Assembly (NCBI GenBank): GCA_947044365.1
Contig: OX345648.1
Coordinates: 2,068,501-2,132,500 of the forward strand
Direction of reading: 5' to 3'
Source: Petrosia ficiformis
Lineage: Eukaryota > Porifera > Demospongiae > Haplosclerida > Petrosiidae
Length of the DNA stretch: 64,000 nt
The translations under genes and the position numbers were made by a program. Below, piece after piece: positions 1 through 12,055 of this stretch. The first letter of the stretch is position 1. The number at the start of each line of letters is the position of its first letter. The notes beneath the pieces were generated by a model. The model was not told where the DNA came from. It worked only from the letters and a program-made list of their open reading frames with translations, and made no database searches.

Positions 1-491
1 CCACATTTATAATAATATGTGTAGGTTCCTCCTATATACATGTAGGTACATACAATTAACATATGTACATATCTATGCTTGTATGTATATATGTATATGT
101 ATGTAGTATGCACAACTGTTGGGCATTCAAATTATTAAGGATCTCTGTATACTACTTTATACTAGTGTCTTGCAACCATGACCACAAATTTGAGTTCAAT
201 GTGGAGATATTATGTATTTAGTATTTTTATCAACTTGTAATTTGTGTAGCTATTTGTTGTTTATCATAGATAAGTTAATCTCCTATATTATATATGTAGC
301 CACAGGTGTTTGTGTGTGTGTGTGTGTGATTAATGTTTAATTATAAGTGTTTTGCCCCTTGTGTGTATGTATGTACATACGTATGTGTGATGATCAATGC
401 CTCCTTCCTTCCAAAATCCTTGTTACACCCCTGTTATTATATAATATACATTTTGCATCATTCTGCACAATGTAACATGTATTGTGAATTT
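1..491. other. intergenic, no gene seen
   Basis: AT-rich sequence with short GT and GTAT runs (about 310-330 and 360-390). I see no exon-like coding signal. The last 80 bases before the ribozyme at 492 weakly resemble the sequence outside the inverted ribozyme at 2,667, so the mobile unit may extend a little further left. Confidence 0.5.
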
Positions 492-573
492 GGGATACAC
501 TGTGCTGATGAGACCCAATAGGTCGAAACAATCTGATCAGTGTACATATACTTCAGATTGTCCACAGTTGCCC
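492..573 (+). ncRNA. type I hammerhead ribozyme (left copy)
   Basis: All parts of a hammerhead are readable. Stem I pairs ACTGTG (499-504) with CACAGT (563-568), six perfect pairs; an internal loop follows, then GGG (492-494) pairs with CCC (571-573). The core CTGATGA is at 505-511, stem II GACC/GGTC at 512-515 and 521-524 with a five-base loop, the core GAAA at 525-528, and stem III is eight perfect pairs (529-536 with 553-560) with a 16-nt loop. The cleavage trinucleotide ends at C562. The order stem I-core-II-core-III makes it a type I (stem I open) hammerhead, the class known from Penelope-like elements and satellite-type retroelements. The intact core and the stem I internal loop predict self-cleavage in vivo. 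Confidence 0.9.
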
Positions 574-1079
574 TTACAAAGTTATAACACATCTGATTGC
601 CTGTAATATGAAGATTGATGGATACTGCATGAATATCATTAGTACCATTTAGGCTTGCAGCGGACTTTCAGCTAATGTCAATGTGGTTGCATAAACATTC
701 TTCAACCAAATTATCTATTTAAAAATTGCTATATATCATGTAATGAACAAGGGAATGAACTGCAATGATAAAGATTCGAGAAATGTCTAAATCCACCATG
801 TATGGGTAATATAATAAGGCTGTAGCATTGTTTGTATTAAATTAATTCTTTTCTAAATTTACTGTCAACGCCTCCTTTTATTACGTCTCGTTGACGTCTA
901 AGTTTCTGGGTCTTTGTTGCGGGGGAAATTATAGTTTCAAACAGTTGTTGTCTTTCTTTGGTGACCATTTGTTGTGACCTATTTTCCTTACTGTTGTTCC
1001 AGTGAATCTTTACCATTGGTAACCATTTATCAAACTGCCTATTTCCTGAATTCAATCTTTACCCTGACCATTTGTTGTG

Positions 1080-2436
1080 ATGGAAGACGACAAGGTGAGT
1101 TTTAGTTTTAGTCTAACCAGTGTTTGAAATAGTTGTGATTTTCACTGTAATACACATACAAACACATTTAGTTTGCTAGTCAGGTGGACCTGGTCAAAGC
1201 ATAGCATTATTATGTTGTATAAAATTATAAGGGATCAAGTGAAATACACGGACCAACTGCGGAGACAGTACAACGAATCAATGTTTGTTTGGGGGCCCTT
1301 GCCACACCACGGCCCTTCACTCTAGGAACGTATGACCACTCTAGGCACCCTTGTCATTCGGTAAACTTGTCGTACTGCCTTCGCGGTGCATTTCACTTGA
1401 TCCATTATGGGTTCATGCAATTGTAATTTCATTTCTTTTACTCCAGGTATATGTACGACATATGAAATATGAAATTGGTGTTGGAACGGCAGCATCATCT
1501 ACATCCACTGCAAAGTTGGCTGCTTGGCTACACATTGATAAAAATCCATTAAAATTTGACTCCGAAAAAGTCTCGCATGTTATAACTATTGAAGAGGCAA
1601 AGGCATTTTGTGTAATGTTATTACATGTAACTATACATTTAAACAAAAGACGAAAAACAATTGCATATGTACACAAAGATGAACTTATTAGTGCTGTTTT
1701 GTTAGCAACACGATCAGAAGAGAAGGTACATGTAGATAACGATGATTTATTGGGATATTGTATTGAAAAGGCTAGAGAATTTGCTTCATTTGAATGTCCT
1801 TGTCAAGGACATCGATTCCTATCAACCTCACAGTCGGCTTCAATGATCAATCTTCTTTCAGAAGTAAAACGAATTAACTTATCAATAAATGACCAAAACG
1901 GTGGGCAGTTGATGCAATCGTTGCTAACATTCATAGGTACAAAGGTACTAAATTCTGAAATTAAGGCATATACAAAAGACGCCTCGATACCAGTGTCATG
2001 TATTGTTATACATAATGGCAAGGAATACATGTTTAACTCAAAAGCAGACTATGTAGCCAGAGATGTCGATGAAGACGTAACATTAGCAGTTGGAGAAGTC
2101 CAGTCATCACCAGTATCTCAGATGATGGTGGCAGCGGTAGGAATCATGGCAAATGAATCACCAAATATGCTTTTGGGCATAACCATGACAAAGAAATTAG
2201 CATGTAATATCTACCTTATTTCATCCATCAACAGTTATGATCAGAACGAAGATGTAAATGGGCCAATTACGTTTGAGCTCCTCAACAGTTCAATCTACCA
2301 ACTAAACGATCCGAAAGGTTTACAGGAATTCTGCAAAATAGTTGCTTATTTTTTCACTTTGCAGACATCAGAATCAGACGAAAGCTCTGAAGAAGAAGGT
2401 AGTCAACCAAAAATACCTAAAAAAGATTTTCATTGA
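1080..2436 (+). CDS. two-exon ORF with possible PD-(D/E)XK-like nuclease motif
   Basis: Exon 1 is 1,080-1,094 (MEDDK) ending at a GTGAGT donor; exon 2 is 1,447-2,436 after a CTCCAG acceptor. The join is in phase and gives 334 aa. The unspliced ATG at 1,351 lies inside the intron MITE and is less likely. I do not recognise the family. Residues about 200-235 show K-A-D (D206), a predicted beta strand, then G-E-V-Q (E222-V-Q224) followed by a helix rich in S, Q and M; this spacing resembles the D...ExK/ExQ core of restriction-endonuclease-like (PD-(D/E)XK) folds, but that is a visual inference. The C terminus is acidic and serine-rich (ESDESSEEE) and then basic. Being the only ORF between the two ribozymes, it is the candidate mobility protein. 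Confidence 0.55.
1232..1403. mobile_element. short hairpin MITE in intron
   Basis: GGATCAAGTGAAAT at the left end is matched inverted by ATTTCACTTGATCC at the right end, and the similarity continues imperfectly for about 40 bp on each side. It fills half of the intron of the ORF at 1,080-2,436 and supplies the false ATG at 1,351. Target duplication is not clear. Confidence 0.65.
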
Positions 2437-2589
2437 TTTGTTAATTTATTATATCTTCATAGGTTTCTTTTTTTTTCTGTTTCTTTTTCTTTCATTGATT
2501 TGTTAATTTAATGTATTACATATCATAGGTTGTTTTTTTTTGCTTTGTTTCTTTTTCATTAAATATGCTTACCACATGATTTTAAAGAA

Positions 2590-2667
2590 GGAAACTGTGG
2601 ACATTCTGAATATCTACTGATCAGATTGTTTCGACCTATTTGGGTCTCATCAGCATGGTGTATCCCA
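2590..2667 (-). ncRNA. hammerhead ribozyme (right, decayed copy)
   Basis: Read on the minus strand, CTGATGA is at 2,653-2,647 and GAAA at 2,632-2,629, with an intact four-pair stem II and the cleavage site after position 2,600. Compared with the left copy, stem III has one mismatch (A against A) and stem I has two adjacent mismatches in its six pairs. The catalytic core is intact, but the weakened stem I suggests reduced or lost activity. Confidence 0.8.
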
Positions 2668-3553
2668 TTACATATACGTATGACACAACTTCGTAGTAAA
2701 CAACTGTGTGCAGCATTTCAAATTTTTGTATGAATGAATATGTGGCTCAAAGTTTATAAATATATGAAACAATTCACTTCATCATAAAAAGCAACGATAT
2801 ATTTCTATGTATTGATGGCCCAGCCCACAATAATAAGTATTGTATAATTATGTATATTAATAATAACTATTAATGATTAATCACTAGAATAATTTTCTTG
2901 TACAGTACAATCTGGGTAGTTACTATGAACCACAGCATCAGGTGTTAACATAGCATTTGATTCAGTGTCTTTTCTATCCTGAAAAACACGTATTAAGTTC
3001 ACAAGCAGATCTTTCATGTGTGTGTTATTATCTTCTGCATTGTGACTACGTCCTTCATTCTCTTGTACAGCATGTTCCAGCCAACTTTGAACCTTGTCAG
3101 TAACAGGTAGCTTCCTAGCACTTAATTCTTTAAGAACCTCATTAACTATGTAAGGGCTATCATTGTGTTTTTGTATTGGAGTCAGGTCAGGCTGTGTAGA
3201 TGGGCTATCGGGTTCATCTTGCTGCTCCTCGGTCATTTCTATGCCTTTGTTTGTTATCTTCTCAATTTTGTTTAAAATGGTGTACATATGTTCTCTTGGT
3301 GCATTCCCTATATGAATATAATTATTACGTATAAGCATATTTATTAAGGAACTAACTATAACAAACAATATAACAGTATATAAAGGACAATATAGTACTA
3401 TTAACACTCAGGCACAAAGTACTATATTAGGATTTCATACAGCAGGGGAAGAGGGATATCACCCCACCACCCCCAAAAGATTTTATACCAATTTTTTTCA
3501 AATGCAACATTCTCAGCTACAAAGCCTTCTAGGGCCTCTTGAAGCCACCAGAA

Positions 3554-4786
3554 GCAACCTCAGAGGTCCTAAATTAAAAAAAAAAAAACAACGTTTCCTG
3601 GAGGAACATATCCCCAGATTCCCTAAGGATCAGTATACTTTCCCCTTCCTAACAAAACATTCAGTATGATACCCTGATACATACATGTACATATACCTTC
3701 ACTGGGTTTCTTTTTCAGTATACAATTTTGTAACACCATAGCAACAATCTTATTCATCACTGAATCCTATGCAAGATAGAGTTTACTAATAATGTCATTT
3801 CTTATGATTTTAAAGCTTTTTCGATACCATAATTATGGATAAAATGCTCATTTTCATTGAAAGAACCATATACTTGAAAGTAGATGTAATATTGGATCAG
3901 TATTGGTTATTGGTAGATATCTAAAGTCAATATTGATTTATCAGAATATCAATGGAATTCCATCAGTGCATCATTAGTAGCCTGGGATGTCATCATTTCA
4001 TAAGTGAATTTACATGTCCATCATAGGGGGGTGTCCTCATACGTTAGTATTATAATGGAGATGTTTAGACGGTATTTCCTGGTATTCAAGAATGTAATAT
4101 TTAATTATTGTTATACAATGGGATCATATTATGTGTTTCAGCACATTGGGCCAATGTTTTACTAGTCTCACTCCCAGTCACCCATGTCCTTAATTAGCAA
4201 GAGGGTTACTTTCTTGGCAATGTGGTCAAATATTTGACTTTCAATCACATTTCAGTATATGTGTATCATCACACATTCCACATGTTTAAAAATTAATAAC
4301 TCTTAGTGACTATATATACCTGTTGATATTCTATCTGATTCAGTACAGGAAGTAGGGGGGACTTCCTAATCCCACTGCTAAGCTCAACAGAAAGTCCACT
4401 CATCCTTGTCATCGATATTGTGACTTGTCCAAAATGCCAAGAAAGTCATACAACGTGACAAGTATACCAGATATCCTCTCGCTCATAAGGGCATAGGTTG
4501 GGAATGAGACAGACTACTGTTATACTATGTACTACCAATGTAATAATTGTGTTGATATACCTCTATCTTGAATAGGATTCAGTAATGAATAAGATTGTTG
4601 CTATTGTGTTACAAAATTGTATACTGAAAAAGAAACCCAGTGAAGGTATGCGTACATGTATGTATCAGGATATCGTACAGAATGTTTTGTTAGGAAGGGG
4701 AAAGTATACTGCTCATTAGGGAATCTGGGGATATGTTCCCCCAGGAAACGTTGTTTTTTTTTTAAATTTAGGACCTCTGAGGTTGC
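3554..4786. repeat. large inverted repeat with inverted core in TERB1-A
   Basis: Arms 3,554-3,781 and 4,561-4,786 are near-identical reverse complements (about 226 bp). The 779-bp core between them is the reverse complement of B positions about 43,206-44,025. Copy B has only one arm (about 42,960-43,205). So in A the arm was duplicated in inverted orientation and the core flipped, with loss of the adjacent B segment containing exons 9-10. Confidence 0.85.
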
Positions 4787-5774
4787 CCTCTCCCGCACAA
4801 AGTATTCAAGCCATAAATATCAGTAGCTACAAACTGCTAGGAATACTAACTATCTATTTATGACTAAAAGCAGACGAATCACACATACATGTACATTATA
4901 TATTATACACAAATACTATTGTGTTTATATGCTCACTTAAACATGAACAAAAATATTGCTAATTGTAATATATTTATTTATACTTTGAATATTTAAGACC
5001 CGAATAAAAAAAAGTTCAGGCCAAATCAGTAGCCCTCAATAAAACATTCCCATACCATTGTTGTAATATATGAGTGGTATGCAGGTAATACGGCTAAAAC
5101 AATGCGTGCATTAATGATTCATAACCCACAAATTTATTTAGTGGGGCATTCACAAGCAACTTTTGTCAACTTTACAGCTCTCAAAGTTTACATGATCATA
5201 GATTCCAAGTTTTCCAACATACTGTACATACATGTACATATAAAGTATTATGACATTTGAAGAGATAATTGAACATACTATTTTCTGAAGTGGCAGCACA
5301 GATAGCTCTTACAATGTGAAGTAAAAGTGACAAATCACAATCATCAGGATTAGAATTTGGATTGAGATGACTCTTGAGTGTTTCACTAAGGGTCCTTATA
5401 CCACCTACCATCCGTAACTTATCTTGACATCTCACTAAGTATGTAATATAAGTAGACAGTATATGGAAAGTTGCATATAATAAGTACATACATTTTGAAG
5501 TACTAGTGCTTATGATATATATGTATATCTACATTAATCTGAACTATGATGTGAAAGGTACTGATAGCGCTGTATTTCCAATATTGGGAATGTGTGCTAT
5601 GTGAAATTCATATAGCACTCTCAAGTTTGAATCACCAACACATCACTATCAATCAGTCAAAGTACCCGCTTACTCTTGTGCACTATGACACCTCACTTCT
5701 CTCATGTTCATAATGTAACTTGAAGGGGTGCTTTAACTATTACATGTAATTATAGAGATGGGTAATAAAGTCCT

Positions 5775-5890
5775 CGGAAAAAAAGACATTCTTATTTCAG
5801 GAAACAGCATGACCATAGCAAAATTTGAACCACTGAGCATTAGATCAGGAGGCTCAAGCTCTAACCACTACACCAGCCAGCCTCCTTAAA
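5775..5890 (-). repeat. tRNA-derived SINE-like sequence
   Basis: On the minus strand a box A-like TGGTGTAGTGGTTAGAGC is followed about 35 nt later by box B-like GGTTCAAAT, the internal promoter layout of a tRNA-derived SINE head. A related, slightly shorter copy is at the duplicated site in unit B (about 45,975-46,050). It lies in the intron between exons 7 and 8 of TERB1. Confidence 0.55.
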
Positions 5891-8280
5891 AAGAGGAGTG
5901 CCCATCAAACTGGGAGGGATGACTAAATCACAAATACAAAAAGTGTATATAAAACAGTAGTCTTGCGATTGTTGTGGGGAACCAAAGTTCTACATATACA
6001 TATAGATGTATAATAAATATGTATATAACTATACACTGCTTACAAAGACACAAAACTCTCACACTTACTGTTATTAGACACACAAGCAGTGACAACTGTA
6101 ATGGCTGATCTGAGTACATTGGATGGACCATTAGTTTGTAAGAGACTAACAGCTGCTGGAAATGTAGAACAACATTGACTCTGATTCAATTCTACACATG
6201 AAATGAAGACCAAAATCAGTACAGATGCTTCATATTGGGACAATGTATATGTTAATACTGACCATTTTGAGGATTATCACAAGCAACTGAAATTGCCTTT
6301 GCTACATTATTCCAAAGAGCTACTTTAATATCCTTTTCTTTATCATCACTGTTATGTGCAGACTCATGACTTCCAGTGGATTCGGGAATAATGGTTCTGA
6401 TTATTATTAATTTCATGTTTTATACATAAACTAAAACATTCCCTATTTTACTAACTTGAATAGATCAATCAATTTGGATAGTAGTTTTGTATCTCGAGCT
6501 ATATTCTGACCTGTGCCTACAAAATGAAGTAATTTATAATTAATGATAGTATAAAATGAATTCCTTACTATTATTATGTATTAGACTGATAGCAAGATAA
6601 ACTGCACTTGATTGTACTAATAGTGTTGTCCCATCCACAATATGTAATGATTGTGTTAACTTATTGAATATATCAGCTTCACATAGTCTCATCTGTGATA
6701 CAACTATACATTATATATATGATATGATATGTTATGTTCATTTGTTGTGATATATCAGTCACCATTATTTTCAGTAGCACATCCAAGTGTATATAATCCA
6801 GCTTGTAGTATATCTGGTGACTCTGTTCTCTTCACTAAATCTGTTACATACTGAAGACATCCTCCAGTACGAAATAAATCTCTGGCAGTTGCTATATAAA
6901 ATATTGATAAATACTGAGACATGGTTTTATTTTACATTTCAATTTACTGAAACCAACCCAGAATTGAGGAGAAGAAACGTGATTAATTTGGCATGTTACA
7001 AAACTGCCTGAATATTGCCTCATGTACACAATGTACATGTATATGTATAATAGCCTGCCTTGAGGATGTCAATGAGCAGTGAATTGCATTTTAATAGTAC
7101 TTAAGCTTACATGATTAATAATAGTAATTCCTTACACATGTAATTTGCATGTATGAATCTTCCTAAATGATTACTGCTTCTAAGAGATATATAGTACTAA
7201 TATACCATAGTAATTTCAATCAGTTAGCTATAAATTGCCTTTAATTATAACATAAATGATCTACTTCCTGGAGTGTTAGTTAGTTAATTGTTAAAATGTG
7301 CGTGCGTACGTGTGTGTGTGTGTTCATGTAGAGTATGTCATTGTTGTTAACTATTTCTTAAAAACAGGGAATCCAAACTGGCTAACATTAAACGAATATC
7401 TGGATGAACATTCGAATACCAAAATAACGAGCAAATATCTGAATGGAGTGAATATTTGTTGCAGCCATAGTATATGCACTATAAAATATTGTTTATACTT
7501 TTTTCTTCAGGTCAACTCTAAGTAGGCTTGAGGTCAATATGTAATTAACTATGATTACAATAATTGATCCAGCAGTTAATTACAATCCTAAATCATTATA
7601 TCAAGCAATGTATGCAATAAGTAATTTCTGTAATCAAGGTCACCTTCACGTAATTCTGCCTATATGGCAAACATACTGAGCTATTCAAGATTGTTAACAG
7701 TAGCTAATGTTTGGTATCTCATATTTTATACCAACTATTTAGTAACTTCAAATTTACAATCCAACCATGTATCAGGCCATCATAAAAGATCAGAAAACCA
7801 TAACTTACATGTAACATATTCTAGCATATGTTTATAATGTAATACCAACACTGTACATGTAACCACAACAACAACCTGTAGACAAACTAAATTCATTACT
7901 CTCATTGTAATACTGATCAATAGTGATTATTATTTTTTTAAGTGTATATATTATATATATGTATGTACAAATTGTTTTTGTAACTATTAATTATAATCAA
8001 TCCCTAATCAATGAACAGTTCCTTCTTTCAATATAAAGAAGTAAAAAGTGCCAATACTGGTTTTACTAACCTAGCCAACACAGGCGTCCCACATGGAGTT
8101 GGTGAAGGGTTCATGACTCCCAACATCAGCTCTGTGTAGGCCTCTTGCATTGATTAGGCCCAACCAGACAGACTTCTACACAGTGTAGAATGCTGGTCAT
8201 GTCAACAAAAACACTGTGTGGAGTCTGCAAGATTGGGACATAGTATATACCACCCTGGCTAACATAATCATTGACAGCTG

Positions 8281-8446
8281 CTTTTATAATCAATCATGAA
8301 TTTGAGTTGCCAGTATTGTGGGTTCACTTCCTGTATTAGTAATTTGATTGTCAGTATTGTTCATTCACTTCCTGTATTGGTAATTTTATAATCAATCATG
8401 AATTTGAGTTGACAGTATTGTGGGTTCATTTCCTGTATTAGTAATG
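8281..8446 (+). repeat. 61-bp minisatellite, about 3 copies
   Basis: Tandem copies of a unit containing ATAATCAATCATGAATTTGA and TTCCTGTATTAGTAAT. The middle copy is shortened. The orthologous array in unit B (48,424-48,745) has about five copies. Confidence 0.8.
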
Positions 8447-9445
8447 AATATTGTTTGTAATTTAGTGACTGAGTGCCTAAATAAATAAATAAACATCATT
8501 TCCACAAACAAATATGATATAAATATGAAGAAAGATATTTCTAGATTATTTTGTAATATTAATTTGTCTGGTTAGTTTGTTAAAAGTCCTTCTATAATAT
8601 TTGCAGTCCTTTTTAACTTAAGAATATTAATTTTGTAAGTATATATTTGTGTGTGTATTATTTCATATTCATTAATTGACTAAATATCTAAAATGCATAG
8701 TGGATGATTCATTCACATGTCAAGAAATCATATACGGCACAAAGCAGACTAGAGCTATTTGAATATACATGTGTGTATAATACATGCATATAATTATAAA
8801 ATTCTTTGGTACTGTTCGGAAATTTCAATATTGCAAGTGGAAAATGCAATACTATATTGATGTAGTAAACAAATTTACATGTATATGTGATTAAAGGTTG
8901 GGTTAAATTGCAAGTCCCATCAGACCTTCATATTGAGGGGGGATCATTCTATGCATATTGACAAACAGATTCCAAGGGGGGTGGTGGTGGGGGTGAGAGG
9001 AGATATTGAATGTCCCTTCCCACCCCTTCCTAAATGAAACCCTGCCCCTTTATATTTACATTACAACAGTTGAAAAGGGTGTCTTCTTTTAAACTGTTGT
9101 TACGTAAATACACAGCTTCTGCAATATAGGTATGGCTGTTAACTAGACATATTGGTGCAAAAGGTATGTATGTTGAATTGGTTTGCAAATAATATTTAAT
9201 CAATAATTATACATGTTGTAATTGATTTAAGATCTATAAAATATTTGTTTTGATCAAACTTTACTAATTAAATGAGCCTATAAACTAATGAGCCTATAAA
9301 CTATTCATCATGGTTTTGTACCAAGATGAACAGTACTTGTGCTTCAATTAATTTATTATACATAAATATATCACATTATCATACATGTAGGTTTGTTTAA
9401 ATATGCTCTATATAAAGCACTTTATCCTTCAATTAAAAAAAAAAA

Positions 9446-9504
9446 CCAAACGGAGTTGAGTTGTGGTGACCACTCCAAAGTGTGCCGCACTCAACTCCGT
9501 TTGG
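9446..9504. repeat. 16-bp perfect stem hairpin
   Basis: CCAAACGGAGTTGAGT (9,446-9,461) is perfectly repeated inverted at 9,489-9,504 around a 27-nt loop. A run of A precedes it. It lies in the segment found only in unit A, just left of a second inverted repeat whose arms carry CACACACTGTTGT (about 9,515-9,680). Confidence 0.75.
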
Positions 9505-10778
9505 GCCCCTGGTTTTCCTCTGAGGGATATTCACACACTGTTGTAATTACCGACACTAGTGTTGTGTATGTCTATTGTAACTATTGTCATTGTGTTGTCA
9601 TTGTGGTGTCATTGTGGTCATGACACACAATGAAAACTCAATGACAACACAACAGTGTGTGACTTATCCCTCACAGTGTAAACCAGCATTGGCAACTTCT
9701 ATAATAACCAACCTGCTTTTATAGTCATTCATGATTTAGAGACATACATATTGTGGGTTTATTTCCTGTAAAAGTAATGAATATTGTTAGTACTACTGAG
9801 TTCCTTCATGTACCTTTTGCTATAGGAATGCCAAAGTCCAAAAGGCATGCAAACAAGAGATGATATAATACAGGAGGTTGATGTAAGACCCACGAATAGC
9901 TTTGTAGGTGAACTGTGTTGCATTAATAATTATTAGTACATAAGAGCTCTATACCACTATAAAGCAAAACAAAGTAGCTGTACTTATGCAGGTGTGGTTT
10001 GTCTAATTTTGTTGAGGTAGGACACTTTCACTGATCTTGATTACTAAATGTGTGTAGTTGTAGTAATGAACAGTCAAATAATAGTATTAATATACAATCT
10101 CAATGTTGTAATAGTAATTGTAGTTTACTTTAAGTAGTATGTTCATTTATAGTAAAAGATGTTTTAGTATTGGAGGGAAATATTTTTGAACAGAAAGGTG
10201 CAGTTTTTGAGAAACTTATGAACATTTAAACTTAGTTTAAAACATGAAAGAATTTTTTAGTAATCAATAACAGCAACACTGAGTTACGTAGTAATAGTAA
10301 TAGACTGATTTTTAAGGTAATAGTGATAGTAATATAAATTGTTATACTGCAATGTAATTGACCCCATGACTGCTTCTATGTAATAGAAACTTTAGAAAGC
10401 CTTACTTGTCTGGACTGGGTTATGATCTGAACTATGTGTAATGTGTGTTACTGATCCCATATTTCAGCCTGGGTCTGGCTACAACAATGTTATACAAATA
10501 TGCCCTTTTCTCATTCAAAGTCACAATCAGATTAATATCTAAGTGTGGTTCAATAAATATTTCAGTGTTAGTCCTAACCTGTTGATTCACACATTGCTGC
10601 CAGTGTTGCAAGTGCTTGTTTCTGTAATGGTATACAATTCTTTTGAAATTTGAGGCAATCCAAAAGCAACAACATATCTTCTAAGATTGAGTCTGCAATA
10701 TACAAATATACAAATATACTCATGTGATAAGCCTCCTGGAATTACATATTATCCTTAGCTATGTATATATGTATGACA

Positions 10779-11370
10779 CAGGGGTGGATCCAGCCTTGAA
10801 GTGTGACAGTGTTTTTAACAATTATGTTGATATGATGGTCTATGTAGGGGTCCAGGGGCATGCCCCCTCCCCCCCCCCCCTTCCCCCCAGGAAAAGTTTA
10901 ATTTTTGACCCCTAAAAAGGCCAATATGAGTAAATTAACACTTTGGTGCATTGACAAGAAGATATAATGAGAGAAACGTATGATTGCTTGTGACGTCCAG
11001 CATTTCGTAATCATTGCTCACTTTCTCATGCCTGAAACACAACAGTCTACTGCGGTTATCATTTTTATTATCTACTCTTCTTACAGAATCTTGTAGAACT
11101 AATTCAGATACAACAACCCAGTTTCTATGCAAGTTACAAGCCTTTTAGCCCTCTTCCTGCTGGTATATATATGTAGTTTGAGCGTGCATTATTTTACCCA
11201 CCACACCCATTAATTCACTGAGCCCCCTGGAATGACACAATGAGTATGCAAATTTTTATAAAGCCAGTGGTAAAGTTTATAAACTGTTTATATGATTACT
11301 GTAGCGAAAATAAAAATTTAAATTTTAGCTAGGGGGAGGGGTTCTGGAACCCCCCCTGGATCCACCATTG
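10779..11370. mobile_element. hAT-like MITE, 592 bp, TSD 7/8
   Basis: Ends CAGGGGTGGATCCAG and its inverted partner CTGGATCCACCATTG are flanked by GTATGACA (10,771-10,778) and GTGTGACA (11,371-11,378). Unit B has the uninterrupted target (about 50,214). A poly-C tract and a decayed inner repeat of the ATCCCTATGATTGC family (about 10,965-11,250) lie inside. Confidence 0.7.
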
Positions 11371-11980
11371 GTGTGACACAATGATATGCAACTGGGTATA
11401 GCTAGACTCCTGGCAACAGGACCAGTATATTATTTGTTAGAGTCCTGGCAATGGCACTACAAAGCAGAAGGGCTGGGAATAAAAGCAGCTTTCTACAGAG
11501 GATCGTAGGTGTGGGACTCTAAACACAGTGTATATAATTATATTAACACAATCATAAGGATGACCCTGTAGCTAGATCATAATATAATACTGAAATTTGT
11601 TTGTGAGATTGCAACCTCAATTGCTACCAAATTCAAAGTAGCTGTTGCAACCTCACAATAATTATATTAAGATTAATATGTAATGCAAACTAAATACTAT
11701 ATATATAATATAGTATGATAGTGACATCATTCCCTTTGATGTGGTGAGTTCTATATATTGTGTATAGACCTTCCATGTGCACACTATGCAGGAGATGTCA
11801 CCATCATACAATATATTGTATATAGTATGCTAATAAGTCCTATATACTGCATATAGGACCCTCATTTTGTGTCCTTGGATGTAATATAGCCCTTGCAGGC
11901 TTGGGCTATATCACATCCTCGGACACAAAGCTCAGGTCCTATATTTTGTATATAGGACCTATTACCATACTATATATTAC

Positions 11981-11982
<2 letters not shown>

Positions 11983-12053
<71 letters not shown>
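11983..12053. repeat. (TA)n microsatellite at TERB1-A donor
   Basis: About 70 bp of pure AT dinucleotides. On the minus strand the GT of the exon 1 splice donor is directly continuous with this array. Confidence 0.9.

Positions 12054-12055
<2 letters not shown>

Larger units (their letters stand above)
492..2667. mobile_element. unclassified element bounded by inverted hammerhead ribozymes
   Basis: About 2.2 kb lies between two facing hammerhead ribozymes (492-573 plus, 2,590-2,667 minus). The inverted similarity covers essentially the ribozyme motif itself (about 80 bp); inside and outside it fades quickly. The interior encodes one spliced ORF (1,080-2,436) and contains a nested MITE in that intron. 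No reverse transcriptase, GIY-YIG, DDE or HUH motif was seen. Its right side sits about 210 bp from the point where the A copy of TERB1 loses similarity to the B copy, so the element lies at or near the rearrangement breakpoint. It is not present at the corresponding B position. Confidence 0.55.
6892..10578. other. large TERB1-A intron 2, no exon seen
   Basis: Non-coding, with about 90% of it matched in B (47,048-50,034). It holds a GT microsatellite (7,300-7,325), the 61-bp minisatellite (8,281-8,446), an A-specific insertion of about 0.9 kb (8,770-9,680) and a strong hairpin (9,446-9,504). Confidence 0.6.

Noticed and set aside
1351..1446. N-terminal hydrophobic extension of the ribozyme-element ORF as a signal peptide
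   Set aside because: This stretch lies within the predicted intron and partly in a MITE; the spliced MEDDK start fits better.
492..2667. Standard Penelope-like element or retrozyme
   Set aside because: No reverse transcriptase or GIY-YIG motif between the ribozymes and the two copies are inverted, not in direct repeat. Kept as unclassified.
3554..4786. Transposon with 226-bp TIRs
   Set aside because: The core is the inverted TERB1 intron sequence found in unit B, not foreign DNA, and no target duplication is seen.
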